A stretch of 64,000 bases of DNA from Candidatus Rokuibacteriota bacterium (GCA_003220535.1 QHSU01000062.1:62001-126000); one strand, 5' to 3'. Positions 8,277 to 17,604 are shown, numbered from the stretch's first letter. Made by a program: numbers and translations. The notes: generated from the sequence alone by a model not told the origin.

Positions 8277-9749
8277 GTGTGGCCGTCACGTGCCGGCGTG
8301 TTTCGACGGGCTCTCCTTCCCGGCGCCCTTGCTCTCGCCCTCGCGATGCCGCACGCGGGATTCGCGGAGGAGCCGGCTACCTCCCCGGTGCTGTCCTGGG
8401 AGACGGGCGAAGGCAAGAGCTACCTCATCCCTGCTCTCGAGGTTCCGGCCTTCGTCCTCGGACTCCACCTGTTCGACCGGTTCTTGAGCGATACCAATGA
8501 CTACGACAGCGACTTGCACTCGATCCGGAAGAACCTGACCAGCGCGACAGTCATCGACCATGACCCGTTCAGCACCAACCAGATCGGACATCCTTACCAG
8601 GGAAGCATCTACTACGGATTCGCGCGATCGGCCGGCCTCAACTACTGGCAGTCGCTGGCGTACACCGCCGCCGGAAGCTACCTTTGGGAGACTTTCGCGG
8701 AGAAAACGCCGCCCTCCCTCAACGATCACATCGCGAGCGGCATCGCCGGGTCGTTCGTGGGCGAGGCGCTGTTCCGGATGGCCAGCCTGCTGCTCGAGGG
8801 CGGCGGCGAGACGCCGGGCTTCTGGCGCGAGCTCGGCGCCGCGGCGATCTCGCCGCCGACCGGCTTCAACCGGCTGGTCTTCGGCGACCGGTTCGACGCG
8901 GTCTTTCCGAGCCGCAATCCCGAGGTCTTCATCCGCCTGCGACTCGGCGCCGCGCTCACGACCGAAGTCGACACCGGAGGCCTCACGCACGCCTTCAAGA
9001 ACCACGAAGGGAGTCTCGACTATTCCATCATCTACGGACTCCCCGGGAAACCCGGCTACCAATACACGCGCCCCTTCGACTATTTCCAGTTCGAGATCAC
9101 CGCGGTGCCGAACGCGGATCCGATCTCGAACCTCATCGAAAACGCCGCGGTTCGAGGCCTGCTCCTGGGCACGAAGTACGAGCTCGGTGACGACTTTCGG
9201 GGGATCTGGGGCCTCTTCGGAGTCTTCGACTACCTCTCGCCTCAGATCTTTCGTGTCTCGACGACGGCGCTCTCTCTCGGCACCGTCAATCAGTGGTGGC
9301 TCACACGAAGAATCGCGCTCCAGGGCACGGTCCTCGGCGGCGTCGGATTCGGCGCGGCCGGGACCGTCGGCGACCAGGCGGAGCGCGACTACCACTACGG
9401 GGTCATTCCGCAGGTGCTCGTCGGCCTCCGCGGGATCTTCGGCGAGCGCCTCATGGTCGACGCGACAGGGCGCCAGTACTACGTGGCCGGGAAGGGTGCC
9501 GGAGGCGGGATCAGCACGAGCGACATCGGCGGGGAGATCATCAGCCGCCTGAATCTGGGGTTCACGGTGCGCGTCTACGGCCCCCACGGTATCGGAGTCC
9601 AGTATCTGATCTCGACGCGCGACACGAGCGTTCCAGGCCAGGGCGACCGGCACCAGAGGGTGGAGACCGTCAACCTCACGTACAACTTCCTGGGCCACAC
9701 GCGATTCGGCGCCGTCGAATGGCGTCCCGAGGAAGTCGCCGGCCGCTGA
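8277..9749 (+). CDS. Envelope protein resembling the DUF3943 family
   Basis: Predicted exported protein of 490 aa. The N-terminus (MWPSRAGVFRRALLPGALAL) is a Sec-type signal with cleavage expected near GFAEE. The region around residues 95-160 (HDPFSTNQIGHPYQGSIYYG, then an AR..G..YWQS helix and a WE-x-PSLNDHIASG stretch) matches what I remember of DUF3943 proteins. The C-terminal half (from about 210) has alternating short strands ending aromatic, as expected for an outer-membrane barrel, and closes NLTYNFLG...EWRP. Molecular role of the family is unknown. The gene is 38 nt downstream of uup but has its own -10. Confidence 0.72.
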   Translation: MWPSRAGVFRRALLPGALALALAMPHAGFAEEPATSPVLSWETGEGKSYLIPALEVPAFVLGLHLFDRFLSDTNDYDSDLHSIRKNLTSATVIDHDPFSTNQIGHPYQGSIYYGFARSAGLNYWQSLAYTAAGSYLWETFAEKTPPSLNDHIASGIAGSFVGEALFRMASLLLEGGGETPGFWRELGAAAISPPTGFNRLVFGDRFDAVFPSRNPEVFIRLRLGAALTTEVDTGGLTHAFKNHEGSLDYSIIYGLPGKPGYQYTRPFDYFQFEITAVPNADPISNLIENAAVRGLLLGTKYELGDDFRGIWGLFGVFDYLSPQIFRVSTTALSLGTVNQWWLTRRIALQGTVLGGVGFGAAGTVGDQAERDYHYGVIPQVLVGLRGIFGERLMVDATGRQYYVAGKGAGGGISTSDIGGEIISRLNLGFTVRVYGPHGIGVQYLISTRDTSVPGQGDRHQRVETVNLTYNFLGHTRFGAVEWRPEEVAGR

Positions 9750-9762
9750 TCCGCCGGCGCCG

Positions 9763-11373
9763 TCACCTGGCGCCCTCCTCCGCGGCGTGTGCGGCAGCGC
9801 GCTCGGTCGTCGGCGCCGTTGCCGCCGTCGATGGCTCCATCCGTATGCGGCGCATCAGCGGAAGGACCAGCGGAACCGTCGTGAACATCACCGCCAGGAG
9901 CCAGAAATCGTCCGCGTAGGCCAGGAGTTGGGCCTGCGCCACCGTTTCGCGATAGAGCATCGCCACCGCCTGGCGCTCGGCGGTGAAGCTATCACTGCCC
10001 CGCGCCATGAAGTGGCTCGCCCATGACGTCAGGCGCTCGCGCGTCGCCGGATCCCACGCGGTGACGTGGCTCACGAGCGTGGTCTGGTGGAACTGGCTCC
10101 GCTGGGCCAGCAGCGTCGTGACCACCGCGATCCCCACGCTGCCGCCGACGTTGCGCAGCATCCCGTAGATCGCGGTGGCGTTGACGAGCTTGTCGCGCCG
10201 GACCGTGGCCAGCGTGAGAGTGGAGAGCGGCACGAAGATGAAGCCGACCGCGAACCCCTGGATGAAGCGCGGCAGCGCCAGGGCCCAGTAGTCCATTCCG
10301 AGCGTCAGCGAGGTCATCATGTAGAGGCTGGCGGCGTTGAGCAGACATCCGAATCCCAGCATCACTCGCTGGTCCAGGCGCGTCACCAGCCCCGAGGCGA
10401 AGAGCGAGAAGATGTTGCCCAGACCGCCGGGCGCCAGCACCAAGCCCGAGGTCCACGCGTCGTAGCCGAGAAGCTTCTGCGTGAAGACGGCGACCAGCAG
10501 CATGCCCGAGAACGTGCCGAAGCCGATGAGCGCGCTGAGCGACGCGCCGGTGGCGAAGTTGCGGTCGGTGAACACGGCGAGGTCCAGAATCGGATCGCCG
10601 GTCATCAGCTCGCGGATCAGGAAGCTGGCGAGCGCGACGACGGCGACGATCGTCAGTGCGACGATCGTCGCCGAGGCGAACCAATCTTCCCGCTCGCCCC
10701 GGTCCAGGACGAGCTGAAGGCACCCGAAGCCCGCGATCATCAGCGCCAGGCCCCACCAGTCGATGTGCGCAGCGCGGCGCAGGTACGGCGGGTCGAAAAG
10801 GAAGACGCTGGCCAGAAAAAAGCCGAGGATGCCCACGGGCAGGTTGATGTAAAAGATCCAGCGCCACGACCACTGGTCGGCCAGGTACCCGCCGACGGTC
10901 GGCCCCAGGATCGGCCCGAGGATGAAGCCGACTCCCCATACCGCCATCGCGAGGCCTCGCTGATGGAAGGGGAAAATCTCCCAGAGGATGGCCTGCGAGA
11001 GCGGAATGATCGGCCCGCCGCCGAGACCCTGGAAGATGCGGGCCACGATCAGCGTGGTGAGGTCGGGGGCGGCGCCCGAGACGAACGAGCTGACCACGAA
11101 CAGCGTGGCGCAGATCAGGAAGAACCGCTTGCGCCCGAACAGCCCGGCCAGCCAACCGGTGGCTGGGATGATCACGGCGTTGGCCGCGAGGTAGGAGGTG
11201 ATCACCCACGACACCTCGTCCAGCCCGGCCGAGAGCGATCCCTGCAGGTGCGGGAGGATGACGTTGGTGACGCTGGTGTCGAGGATCTGCATGAAGGCCA
11301 CCACCATGACCGTGAAGGTGATGGCCCACTTCTGAGCGGGGGAAATCAGGGCTTCAGGTGCTGGCGGCGTCAT
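9763..11373 (-). CDS. DHA2-family drug:H+ antiporter (EmrB/QacA type)
   Basis: Fourteen-helix major facilitator exporter, 536 aa. It has the DHA2 marker LDTSVTNVILPHL in TM1, the loop 2-3 motif GWLAGLFGRKRFFL, the motif C antiporter region GFILGPILGPTVGGYL, and NLPVG after TM6. EmrB normally works with a membrane-fusion partner EmrA, but no EmrA gene is next to it. It is followed on the same strand by nothing within 5 kb and preceded by the amidohydrolase at 11420 with a 46-nt gap, so the two may share a transcript. Exported compound unknown. Confidence 0.92.
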   Translation of the reverse strand: MTPPAPEALISPAQKWAITFTVMVVAFMQILDTSVTNVILPHLQGSLSAGLDEVSWVITSYLAANAVIIPATGWLAGLFGRKRFFLICATLFVVSSFVSGAAPDLTTLIVARIFQGLGGGPIIPLSQAILWEIFPFHQRGLAMAVWGVGFILGPILGPTVGGYLADQWSWRWIFYINLPVGILGFFLASVFLFDPPYLRRAAHIDWWGLALMIAGFGCLQLVLDRGEREDWFASATIVALTIVAVVALASFLIRELMTGDPILDLAVFTDRNFATGASLSALIGFGTFSGMLLVAVFTQKLLGYDAWTSGLVLAPGGLGNIFSLFASGLVTRLDQRVMLGFGCLLNAASLYMMTSLTLGMDYWALALPRFIQGFAVGFIFVPLSTLTLATVRRDKLVNATAIYGMLRNVGGSVGIAVVTTLLAQRSQFHQTTLVSHVTAWDPATRERLTSWASHFMARGSDSFTAERQAVAMLYRETVAQAQLLAYADDFWLLAVMFTTVPLVLPLMRRIRMEPSTAATAPTTERAAAHAAEEGAR

Positions 11374-11419
11374 TGGCTCCAGCTGTGGCGATTAGGAACG
11401 ATTCGAGACGCTTTCGCGC

Positions 11420-12457
11420 TCAGTCCAGTCGATACGCGCGCCGCGCCGTGCCGCTGAACATCGCCAGCTTCTCCTCGGCCGATGCGCCCGCGGCGACTCG
11501 CTTGAACGCATTCCAGAGCGCGGCGTATCCGATGCCCATCTTCTCCACGGGGAAGTTGCTCTCGAACATACAGCGGGTCGGCCCGAAGCGCTCGATGCAG
11601 AACTCGAGGTACGGTCGCCAGTGGGCGGCCAGCTCGGCCGATGACGGCGGCGCCGGCAGCGCCCCGTAGTCGTAGGCGGCTAGCCGCATCATCATGCCAC
11701 CGAGCTTCATGACCACGTTCGGGCATCGAGCCAGCTCCGTGATCCCCCTTTTCCACGACGCGAACACCTCGTCCCGCCGGTCGCCATATGGCCCGTAGCC
11801 GAGCGGCCCGCCCACGTGGCCCACGATGATGTTCGCCTCCGGGAAGGCCCGCGCCAGGTCGATGGCGTCGGCGAGCTGCGGATGGAACACCCAGGCGTCG
11901 AGGGACAGGCCGAGCGCGGTCAGGCGCGCCAAGCCCGCGCGGAAATCTGGCTGCTTCAGCAGGTGCGGTGCCGAGGCCGCGGCGCTGTTGCCGATGACCG
12001 GGCTCGCGTCCCACGCCGCGGAGTGGCGCACGCCGCGGAACCTGCCCCCGCCGGCGCGGAGGTGCGCCTCCAGCACCGGCTCGACCCGGTCGCCCAGCGT
12101 GAGATCGGCGAAGCCCACGATGCCGGTGGCGACGCGCGTCGGGCCGTAGAGGCCGCTGTCGCTCATCGCCGCGATGCCGGCGACGAACTCGGTCTCGCCC
12201 GCCGGCTTGAGCTCGACCGGGCCGGCGGCGCGGTACATCGCGCGGCACTCCACGAACACCGTGGCGACGATGTGGCCGGTGCGGAGATCGGCCAGGAGCT
12301 CGTCCAGCAAGTAACGATGATCCGGCCGCTGCCAGAGGTGATGGTGGGTGTCGATGATCGGCAGCTCGGGCTCGAGGATCGGCTCGGGCGGCGCCTTGGC
12401 CAGCCTCGCCTCGTCCGGCGGACGGATTCTTCCAAACCGTGTCGGTTGCCTGGACAC
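11420..12457 (-). CDS. TIM-barrel amidohydrolase (Amidohydro_2; lactonase-like)
   Basis: Metal-dependent hydrolase of the amidohydrolase-2 family, close to the group that includes L-fuconolactonase and 2-pyrone-4,6-dicarboxylate lactonase. The 345-aa protein has the N-terminal HHH metal site (IDTHHHLW, residues 36-43), a mid-barrel IIVGHVGGPLG His, and MFESNFPVEK near the C-terminus where the catalytic Asp of other members is replaced by Glu-Ser-Asn, as in lactonases. The start is a GTG at 12457; TATGAT (12471-12466) ends 8 nt upstream with no Shine-Dalgarno, so a leaderless mRNA is expected. It is divergent from an AHL-lactonase-like gene. Confidence 0.85.
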   Translation of the reverse strand: MSRQPTRFGRIRPPDEARLAKAPPEPILEPELPIIDTHHHLWQRPDHRYLLDELLADLRTGHIVATVFVECRAMYRAAGPVELKPAGETEFVAGIAAMSDSGLYGPTRVATGIVGFADLTLGDRVEPVLEAHLRAGGGRFRGVRHSAAWDASPVIGNSAAASAPHLLKQPDFRAGLARLTALGLSLDAWVFHPQLADAIDLARAFPEANIIVGHVGGPLGYGPYGDRRDEVFASWKRGITELARCPNVVMKLGGMMMRLAAYDYGALPAPPSSAELAAHWRPYLEFCIERFGPTRCMFESNFPVEKMGIGYAALWNAFKRVAAGASAEEKLAMFSGTARRAYRLD

Positions 12458-12465
12458 GCCGCGGG

Positions 12466-12493
12466 ATCATAGCACCAACCAAGCGTGTATGAT
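12466..12493. promoter_or_regulatory. Back-to-back -10 boxes of the divergent amidohydrolase and MBL lactonase genes
   Basis: TATGAT occurs on the minus strand at 12471-12466 and on the plus strand at 12488-12493 within a 55-bp intergenic region; the two promoters must overlap. Confidence 0.45.
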
Positions 12494-12512
12494 GCGTTCG
12501 CAGCGAAGCGAG

Positions 12513-13292
12513 GTGATCGTGATCCACGTCTACGCGCTCTGCACCGGCTACATCGAGCTCGACCGCGCCAGCATGGTGTCCGACCTGAAGCCGGGCCAGC
12601 CCTGGACCGTCCCGGTGACGAGCTTCCTGGTCGACCATCCGCGCGGTCGGCTCCTGTTCGACACCGGCGTGCACTGCCAGGCCCGTGTGGATCCGCTGGG
12701 CCGCCTCGGGCCCGAGCGGATCAAGCGCCTCGCCGTCAAGTCGCAGGTCGGCGACGACGTGGTGCCCCAGCTCGCGCGGCTCGGTCTCGCGCCGGACGAC
12801 GTGCGCTACGTGGCCAACTCGCACCTGCACTTCGACCACTGCGGCGGCAACGAGTTCTTTCCGCGGGCGACGTTCTTCGTGCAGCGCCCCGAGCTCGAGG
12901 CGGCGCGGCGCCCGGGCTTCGTCCCGAGCTATAGCCCGAGCCCCATCGACTTCGACCACCCGCTCGACTACCGGATGATCGAGGGCGAGCACGACGTCTT
13001 CGGCGACGGCTCGGTCGTGCTGCTGCCGACGTACGGACATACGCCGGGGCACCAATCGCTCCAGGTGCGCGCGGGAAAGAACGCGCAGATCGTCTGCGCG
13101 TCCGACGCCTGCTACACCCGCGAGAACATGGACCGCGACGTGCTGCCGAACATCCTCTGGAACCCGTCGGTCATGCGCGAGTCGCTGGCAGCGCTGCGCA
13201 AGCTGCGCGACCAGGGCGGCGCCGCGATGTTCTACGGGCACGATCCGGCGCAGTGGGAGACGACGCCGCGCGCGCCGGCGCCGGTGATCTGA
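12513..13292 (+). CDS. N-acyl homoserine lactonase-like metallo-beta-lactamase-fold hydrolase
   Basis: MBL-fold enzyme of the AttM/AiiA type, about 259 aa. The dinuclear zinc motif HLHFDHCGG is present, followed by PTYGHTPGHQSLQV and the late Asp in CASDACY and His in YGHDP. The N-terminus (VIVIHVYALCTGY) matches the beginning of lactonases. A GTG at 12513 is chosen (GAAGCGAG just upstream); an ATG at 12489 lies within the -10 box and is less likely. Members open the lactone of AHL signals, but related enzymes act on other lactones or esters, and the neighbouring lactonase-like amidohydrolase suggests a catabolic role instead. Confidence 0.82.
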   Translation: MIVIHVYALCTGYIELDRASMVSDLKPGQPWTVPVTSFLVDHPRGRLLFDTGVHCQARVDPLGRLGPERIKRLAVKSQVGDDVVPQLARLGLAPDDVRYVANSHLHFDHCGGNEFFPRATFFVQRPELEAARRPGFVPSYSPSPIDFDHPLDYRMIEGEHDVFGDGSVVLLPTYGHTPGHQSLQVRAGKNAQIVCASDACYTRENMDRDVLPNILWNPSVMRESLAALRKLRDQGGAAMFYGHDPAQWETTPRAPAPVI

Positions 13293-13431
13293 CACCGTCA
13301 CTCCCGTCACGTCCGACCCTGGAGGTGATCCGACTGGGAGGTGGACACAGCGGCTTTGATGGCGGCCCTGCAGGTGAGAAGCAGCGGGGCGCGCCTCGGC
13401 GAGACAGTCACGCCGGGCGTCGCTTCCGCGT

Positions 13432-13437
13432 TATCCT
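13432..13437 (+). promoter_or_regulatory. -10 box (TATCCT) of a leaderless LLM gene
   Basis: TATCCT followed by GTC and 5 more nt, then ATG. The same TATCCTGTC-to-ATG arrangement precedes the gene at 48926. Confidence 0.45.
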
Positions 13438-13445
13438 GTCACCGA

Positions 13446-14495
13446 ATGCGATTCGGACTCTTCTACCAGGCGCCGGAAGCGACCGGACAGACGCATGCCG
13501 ACCGGTACGCCGAGATGTTCGACTTGATCGCGCTCGGCGACTCGCTGGGCTTCGACGTGGCCTGGCTGGCCGAGCTTCACTTCGGCGGGGCGTTCTCGTT
13601 GCTGGCGAGCCCGCTCATGGCGGTGCCGGTGATCGCCCAGCGCACCCGGCGCATTCGCATCGGGACCGCCGTCACGCTGCTGCCTTTGCACCATCCACTG
13701 AGCTCGGCCGAGCTGGCCGCGACCGCCGACCTTCTCTCGGGCGGGCGCCTCGAGTTCGGCGTCGGCCGGGGCTCGATCCCGAGCCAGTTCCACGGATTTC
13801 GCGTGTCCGTGTCGGAGAACCGCGCGCGCTTCGACGAGGCGCTCGAGATCATTCGCCTGGCGTGGACGCGGGAGCGCTTCAGCTATCGCGGCACGTTCTA
13901 CCAGGTCGAAGACGTCGCGGTGGTGCCGAAGCCGCTGCAACGGCCCCACCCGCCGATCCGGGTCGCCGTTCACACGGCGGAGAGCTTCGCCCACATCGGC
14001 GCCCTCGGGCTCCCCATCTATTCAGGGACGACGACCACGCCCATCCCGCAGCTGCGCGAGTATATGGCACTCTACCGCGCGCATCTCGCCGCGGCCGGCC
14101 ACCCGTGGCAGAGCGATCAGATGGCGCTGATGCTGCCGGTGCACGTGGGGATCACGCCCGGCGTCGCGCGCGACGCCATGCGGCCCGGCGTGCTCAAGTA
14201 CTACCAGAACCTCCGGACCATCTTCGCCCAGCTGCCCGAGTCGTACGGCGACCACCTGCCGCGCCTGCGGATGATCGAAGAGACCGTGGCCAATCTGCCG
14301 TTCGAGAAATTCTGCCGCGATCAGGGCGTGTTCGGCGACGCCTCGGAAGTGGTCGACCGCCTGCAGGCCGCGCGCGACGAGTTCGGGCTCTCGCAGATCA
14401 TCTGCTGGTTCGATCAAGGATCGATGCTGCCGCGGGGCGAGGTCGAGCGCGCGATGGGACGGTTCGCCGACGAGGTCATGCCGAAGCTCGCGTGA
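13446..14495 (+). CDS. LLM-class flavin-dependent oxidoreductase (bacterial luciferase-like)
   Basis: TIM-barrel flavin monooxygenase of the luciferase-like family, 349 aa, using FMNH2 or F420H2. Seen: MRFGLFYQAPEATGQTHADR at the start, AWLAELHFGGAFS, TRRIRIGTAVTLLPLHHP, and the SGGRLEFGVGRGSIPSQF strand, all landmarks of the family. A longer frame upstream exists, but TATCCT (13432-13437) ends 8 nt before this ATG and homology begins exactly here, so translation is probably leaderless from 13446. Substrate unknown. It is one of five paralogues in the window. Confidence 0.88.
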   Translation: MRFGLFYQAPEATGQTHADRYAEMFDLIALGDSLGFDVAWLAELHFGGAFSLLASPLMAVPVIAQRTRRIRIGTAVTLLPLHHPLSSAELAATADLLSGGRLEFGVGRGSIPSQFHGFRVSVSENRARFDEALEIIRLAWTRERFSYRGTFYQVEDVAVVPKPLQRPHPPIRVAVHTAESFAHIGALGLPIYSGTTTTPIPQLREYMALYRAHLAAAGHPWQSDQMALMLPVHVGITPGVARDAMRPGVLKYYQNLRTIFAQLPESYGDHLPRLRMIEETVANLPFEKFCRDQGVFGDASEVVDRLQAARDEFGLSQIICWFDQGSMLPRGEVERAMGRFADEVMPKLA

Positions 14496-14538
14496 GCTGA
14501 GCTGCGTGCCAGAGCGGCCGAGCACCAAGGAGGACAGC

Positions 14539-15269
14539 ATGGCGAAGAGCATCGTCACCCCCGCGCGGTTCGCCAGCGGCATGACGTTCGACGAGTACGT
14601 GAAGTACGCCGGCAGCCCCGAGAACCTCGCCCGCGAAGCCTGGGGCGGCTATTTCCCCGACGGCGGGTCGATCCCCACGCCGCGCAAGGACAACAGCGCG
14701 GTGTTCCGCGAGCGCTACGCGCGGACGCGGCTCGGCGACCAGCAGGTGGCCGCGATCAAGTGGCTCGCCGCGCACCCAACGGGCCCGCAAAGATCCTGAT
14801 GATCTCCGAGGACTGGTCGTCCGATTGCCGGCGCGACGTGCCCGCGATGGCGCGGCTGGCCGAGGCCGGCGGGCTGGAGCTCCGGATCTTCAATCGCGAC
14901 GGCAGGAAGATCCTCGGCACGCGCCGGCCAGATCCGGCCGTCTACCCCGACGGCAACCACGACCTCATGCTGGAGTTCCTGAACGCGAAGAACGGCGGCG
15001 AGTGGGCGTCGTTGCCGGTCGCGGTCTTCTACTCGAACGACTTCCAGGAGCTTCATCGCTACATCGAGTACGCGGCCATCTATCACAAAGACCTCATCCG
15101 CGGACACCAGCAAGCGGCGCGAGCCGGTGAGACCGAGACGCAGACGAAGGAGCGCGGCCAGCGCGAGTTCGTCGCCATGCAAGCCTCGCCGTTCTTCGAC
15201 GTCTGGGCGTCCGCCGGGGTCGATGAGGTCCTCAGCGCCCTCTACGAGAAGCTGACCGTGAAGCGGTAG
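14539..15269 (+). pseudogene. Thioredoxin-like protein gene interrupted by a -1 frameshift
   Basis: Two overlapping frames together make one thioredoxin-family protein. The first (ATG 14539, AAGGAGGA 5 nt upstream) runs MAKSIVTPARFASGMTFDEY to IKWLAAHPTGPQRS and stops at 14799. The second continues the same protein as NGPAKILMISEDWSSDCRRD to the TGA at 15269. Adding one C to the CCC at 14775-14777 restores a single frame of about 243 codons. The motif WSSDC stands where thioredoxins have WCxxC, so only the second cysteine remains. It resembles the Thioredoxin_9 type (EDWCGD). A sequencing or assembly error in the C run is as likely as a real mutation. Confidence 0.8.
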
Positions 15270-15401
15270 GCAACCGCCGCTCGCACCACACACGCCGTGT
15301 ATCCTTCCAGGGACTTTTCGGCGCCGGCGCGGATGGGGTATAGGCTCGTTGATGAGACGAGCGGGGCGCGAGCGGGGAGGACAGCGCTGGAGGTCGAAGT
15401 A

Positions 15402-15953
15402 GTGGGCGCAAGACGGTTGTTCACACGCGAGGAGTATTACCGGATGGCCGAGGTGGGCATCCTCAAGCCGACGGATCGGGTCGAGCTGATCCGAGGCGAG
15501 ATCGTCGAGATGTCGCCCGTCGGCCGGCGTCACAAGGCCTTCGTCGACAACTTGAACCAGCTCTTGACCGTGCGCATCGCCGGCCGAGCCATCGTGTCGG
15601 TCCAGAACCCCGTTGTGCTCGCCGACGACACCGAGCCTGAGCCCGATTTCAAGATCCTGCGCCGCCGCTCGCTGCCGTACAAAGAGCTCGAGGCGCACGG
15701 GGAAGATGCGCTGCTGATCATCGAGGTGGCGGAGAACTCGCTGTCCTACGACCGATCGACCAAGCTCAGGCTCTATGCCGAGGCCGGCATCCCCGAGTAC
15801 TGGGTGGTCGACTGTGCGACCGAAAGCATCGAGGTTCACCGCTCGCCCGACGCCGGCGGCTACCGTGACGCGACCCGCCTGACGGGTTCCGCATCCGCCA
15901 GTCTTCTCGCGTTCCCCGACGTCAGGGTGACGCTGGCAGAGATCTTCGCCTGA
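15402..15953 (+). CDS. Uma2-family (DUF820) putative endonuclease, copy 1
   Basis: PD-(D/E)xK-fold protein of the Uma2 family, about 183 aa, common in cyanobacteria and other high-copy lineages; biochemical role unproven. The protein starts VGARRLFTREEYYRMAEVGI (GTG at 15402 with GGAGGTCG 7 nt upstream), has the VELIRGEIVEMSPVG hairpin, the catalytic-type PEPDFKILRR and LLIIEVAENS strands, and ends in the YWVVD strand. Upstream in-frame codons to 15297 lack family similarity. A TATAGG box lies near 15336. It is followed 4 nt later by a second Uma2 gene. Confidence 0.82.
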   Translation: MGARRLFTREEYYRMAEVGILKPTDRVELIRGEIVEMSPVGRRHKAFVDNLNQLLTVRIAGRAIVSVQNPVVLADDTEPEPDFKILRRRSLPYKELEAHGEDALLIIEVAENSLSYDRSTKLRLYAEAGIPEYWVVDCATESIEVHRSPDAGGYRDATRLTGSASASLLAFPDVRVTLAEIFA

Positions 15954-15957
15954 GGCG

Positions 15958-16554
15958 ATGACTCGAGCACCGCTCACGCTCCGGCGCTGGACGCGGACCG
16001 AATACGACCGACTGGTGGACCTGGGGGTGTTCCAGCGAGATCCTGTCGAGCTCATCGGTGGGCAGCTCGTCGTCGCCGAGCCTCAGGGTGCCTATCATGC
16101 CGCGGCTGTTACCCGTGTCGACTACGCGCTGCGAGCGGCCCTTCCCGGGGGATGGATCGTGAGAGTCCAGGCGCCGGTCTCGCTCGACGACGACTCCGAG
16201 CCCGAGCCCGATCTCGTCGTTGTCCCGGGCCGGCCCGGCGACTATCACGACGGTCACCCGGCGCATCCAGCGCTGGCCGTCGAGGTCGCCGAATCGAGCC
16301 TCGAGTTCGACCGGCAGCACAAGGGCAGCCTCTACGCACGCGCGGGAATTCAGGACTACTGGATCGTGAATCTCACCGGCCGCGTCCTCGAGGTTTGTCG
16401 CGATCCGGCTCCGGACCCGGCGGCAGCCTACGGGTGGCGGTATCGATCGGTCGCCTCGCTGACGCCGCCAGCCGTCGTGATGCCCCTCGCGTTCACGTCC
16501 AGCCGGATTGCCGTGGCCGACCTCTTACCATTGCAGCCGCCATCCCTCGCTTGA
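15958..16554 (+). CDS. Uma2-family (DUF820) putative endonuclease, copy 2
   Basis: Second Uma2 protein, 198 aa, with the same landmarks as its neighbour: RWTRTEYDRLVDLGVF, VELIGGQLVVAEPQG, PEPDLVVVPGR, LAVEVAESSL and a YWIVNL strand. The sequences differ widely at residue level, so the tandem is not a recent duplication. The ATG is 4 nt after the copy-1 stop, which indicates translational coupling. Tandem Uma2 genes might form a heteromer; that is inference. Confidence 0.85.
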   Translation: MTRAPLTLRRWTRTEYDRLVDLGVFQRDPVELIGGQLVVAEPQGAYHAAAVTRVDYALRAALPGGWIVRVQAPVSLDDDSEPEPDLVVVPGRPGDYHDGHPAHPALAVEVAESSLEFDRQHKGSLYARAGIQDYWIVNLTGRVLEVCRDPAPDPAAAYGWRYRSVASLTPPAVVMPLAFTSSRIAVADLLPLQPPSLA

Positions 16555-16576
16555 CTCCACGACCAGGCTGCCGCAC

Positions 16577-16590
16577 CCTCGCGTGAGGCC
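16577..16590 (+). promoter_or_regulatory. 14-mer CCTCGCGTGAGGCC before E1 beta
   Basis: Identical to 3426-3439 before E1 alpha, at nearly the same distance from the start codon (23 against 21 nt). It lies in the 59-bp gap after the second Uma2 gene. Confidence 0.35.
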
Positions 16591-16613
16591 GGAGGCCGTG
16601 GAGGGAGAGGATC

Positions 16614-17600
16614 ATGAGTGAACGAGAGCTGACGTACGGCGAAGCGGTCAAGGAAGCGATCGCGGAGGAGATGCGGCGCGACCCGCGCGTGTTCCTCATC
16701 GGGGAAGACGTGGCGGAGGCCGGCCATCCGTTCAAGACGCTGACCGGGCTGGTGCAGGAGTTCGGGACCGATCGCATCATCGACACGCCTATCTCCGAGC
16801 CCGGCTACGCCGGCATCGGCGTCGGCGCCGCGATGACGGGCATGCGGCCGGTCGTCGACGTGATGTTCGGCGACTTCATCACGCTCACCATGGACCAGAT
16901 GGTGAACCAGGCCGCCAAGGCGCACTACATGTCGGGCGGCAAGATCAAGGTGCCGATCGTCTTTCGGACGACGCTCGGCGCGACGCGCCGGTCGGCCGCC
17001 CAGCACTCGCAGTCGCTCCATGCGTGGGTGAGCCACATCCCCGGCCTGAAGGTCGCGCTGCCATCCGGCCCGTACGAGGCCAAGGGGCTCATGAAGACGG
17101 CCATCCGCGACGACAGCCCGGTGGTCATCTTCGAGGACAAGATGATGTACCGGGTCAAGGGCCCGGTGCCCGCCGAGGACTACACGATTCCGTTCGGCGT
17201 GGCCGAGGTGAAGCGCGCCGGCACCGACATCACGATCGTCGCCACCAGCAGCATGGTCGGGGTCGCCCTCGGTGCCGCCAAGCTGCTCGAGGAAGCCGGG
17301 ATCAGCGCCGAGGTGATCGACCCGCGCACGACCTGGCCGCTCGACAAGCAGGCGCTGATCGAGTCCGCGAAGAAGACCTCGCGGGCCATGGTGGTGGACG
17401 AGGGCTACGAGCGCTATGGCGTCACCGCCGAGATCGCGTCGGTCATCGCGGAGGGCGCGTTCTATCACCTCGACGCGCCGGTCAAGCGCATCGGGGCCAT
17501 GGACGTGCCGGTGCCGTTTTCGCCAGTGCTCGAGGATCTCACCGTGCCTTCGGAGAAGTCGGTCGCCGAGGCGGCGAAGGCGCTCTGCCGGAAGGCGTGA
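16614..17600 (+). CDS. 2-oxoacid (pyruvate/acetoin) dehydrogenase E1 component, beta subunit
   Basis: Partner of the E1 alpha at 3461; the two form the ThDP-dependent E1 heterotetramer. The 328-aa protein has [18 protein letters not shown], the [15 protein letters not shown] segment with the Glu that activates Th[22 protein letters not shown], the QHSQSLHAW loop, and a C-terminal transketolase domain ([17 protein letters not shown] DPRTTWPLD). GGAGAGG precedes the ATG. It heads an operon with a threonine aldolase (17605) and E2 (18651). Confidence 0.9.
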   Translation: MSERELTYGEAVKEAIAEEMRRDPRVFLIGEDVAEAGHPFKTLTGLVQEFGTDRIIDTPISEPGYAGIGVGAAMTGMRPVVDVMFGDFITLTMDQMVNQAAKAHYMSGGKIKVPIVFRTTLGATRRSAAQHSQSLHAWVSHIPGLKVALPSGPYEAKGLMKTAIRDDSPVVIFEDKMMYRVKGPVPAEDYTIPFGVAEVKRAGTDITIVATSSMVGVALGAAKLLEEAGISAEVIDPRTTWPLDKQALIESAKKTSRAMVVDEGYERYGVTAEIASVIAEGAFYHLDAPVKRIGAMDVPVPFSPVLEDLTVPSEKSVAEAAKALCRKA

Positions 17601-17604
17601 ACGG

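Noticed and set aside
10066..11457. A 463-codon plus-strand frame over the exporter gene
   Set aside because: Antisense shadow rich in Glu/Arg/Gln repeats; the minus-strand DHA2 exporter explains the region.
12489..12491. ATG at 12489 as the start of the lactonase-like gene
   Set aside because: It lies inside the predicted -10 box TATGAT and adds eight residues without family similarity; GTG 12513 is preferred.
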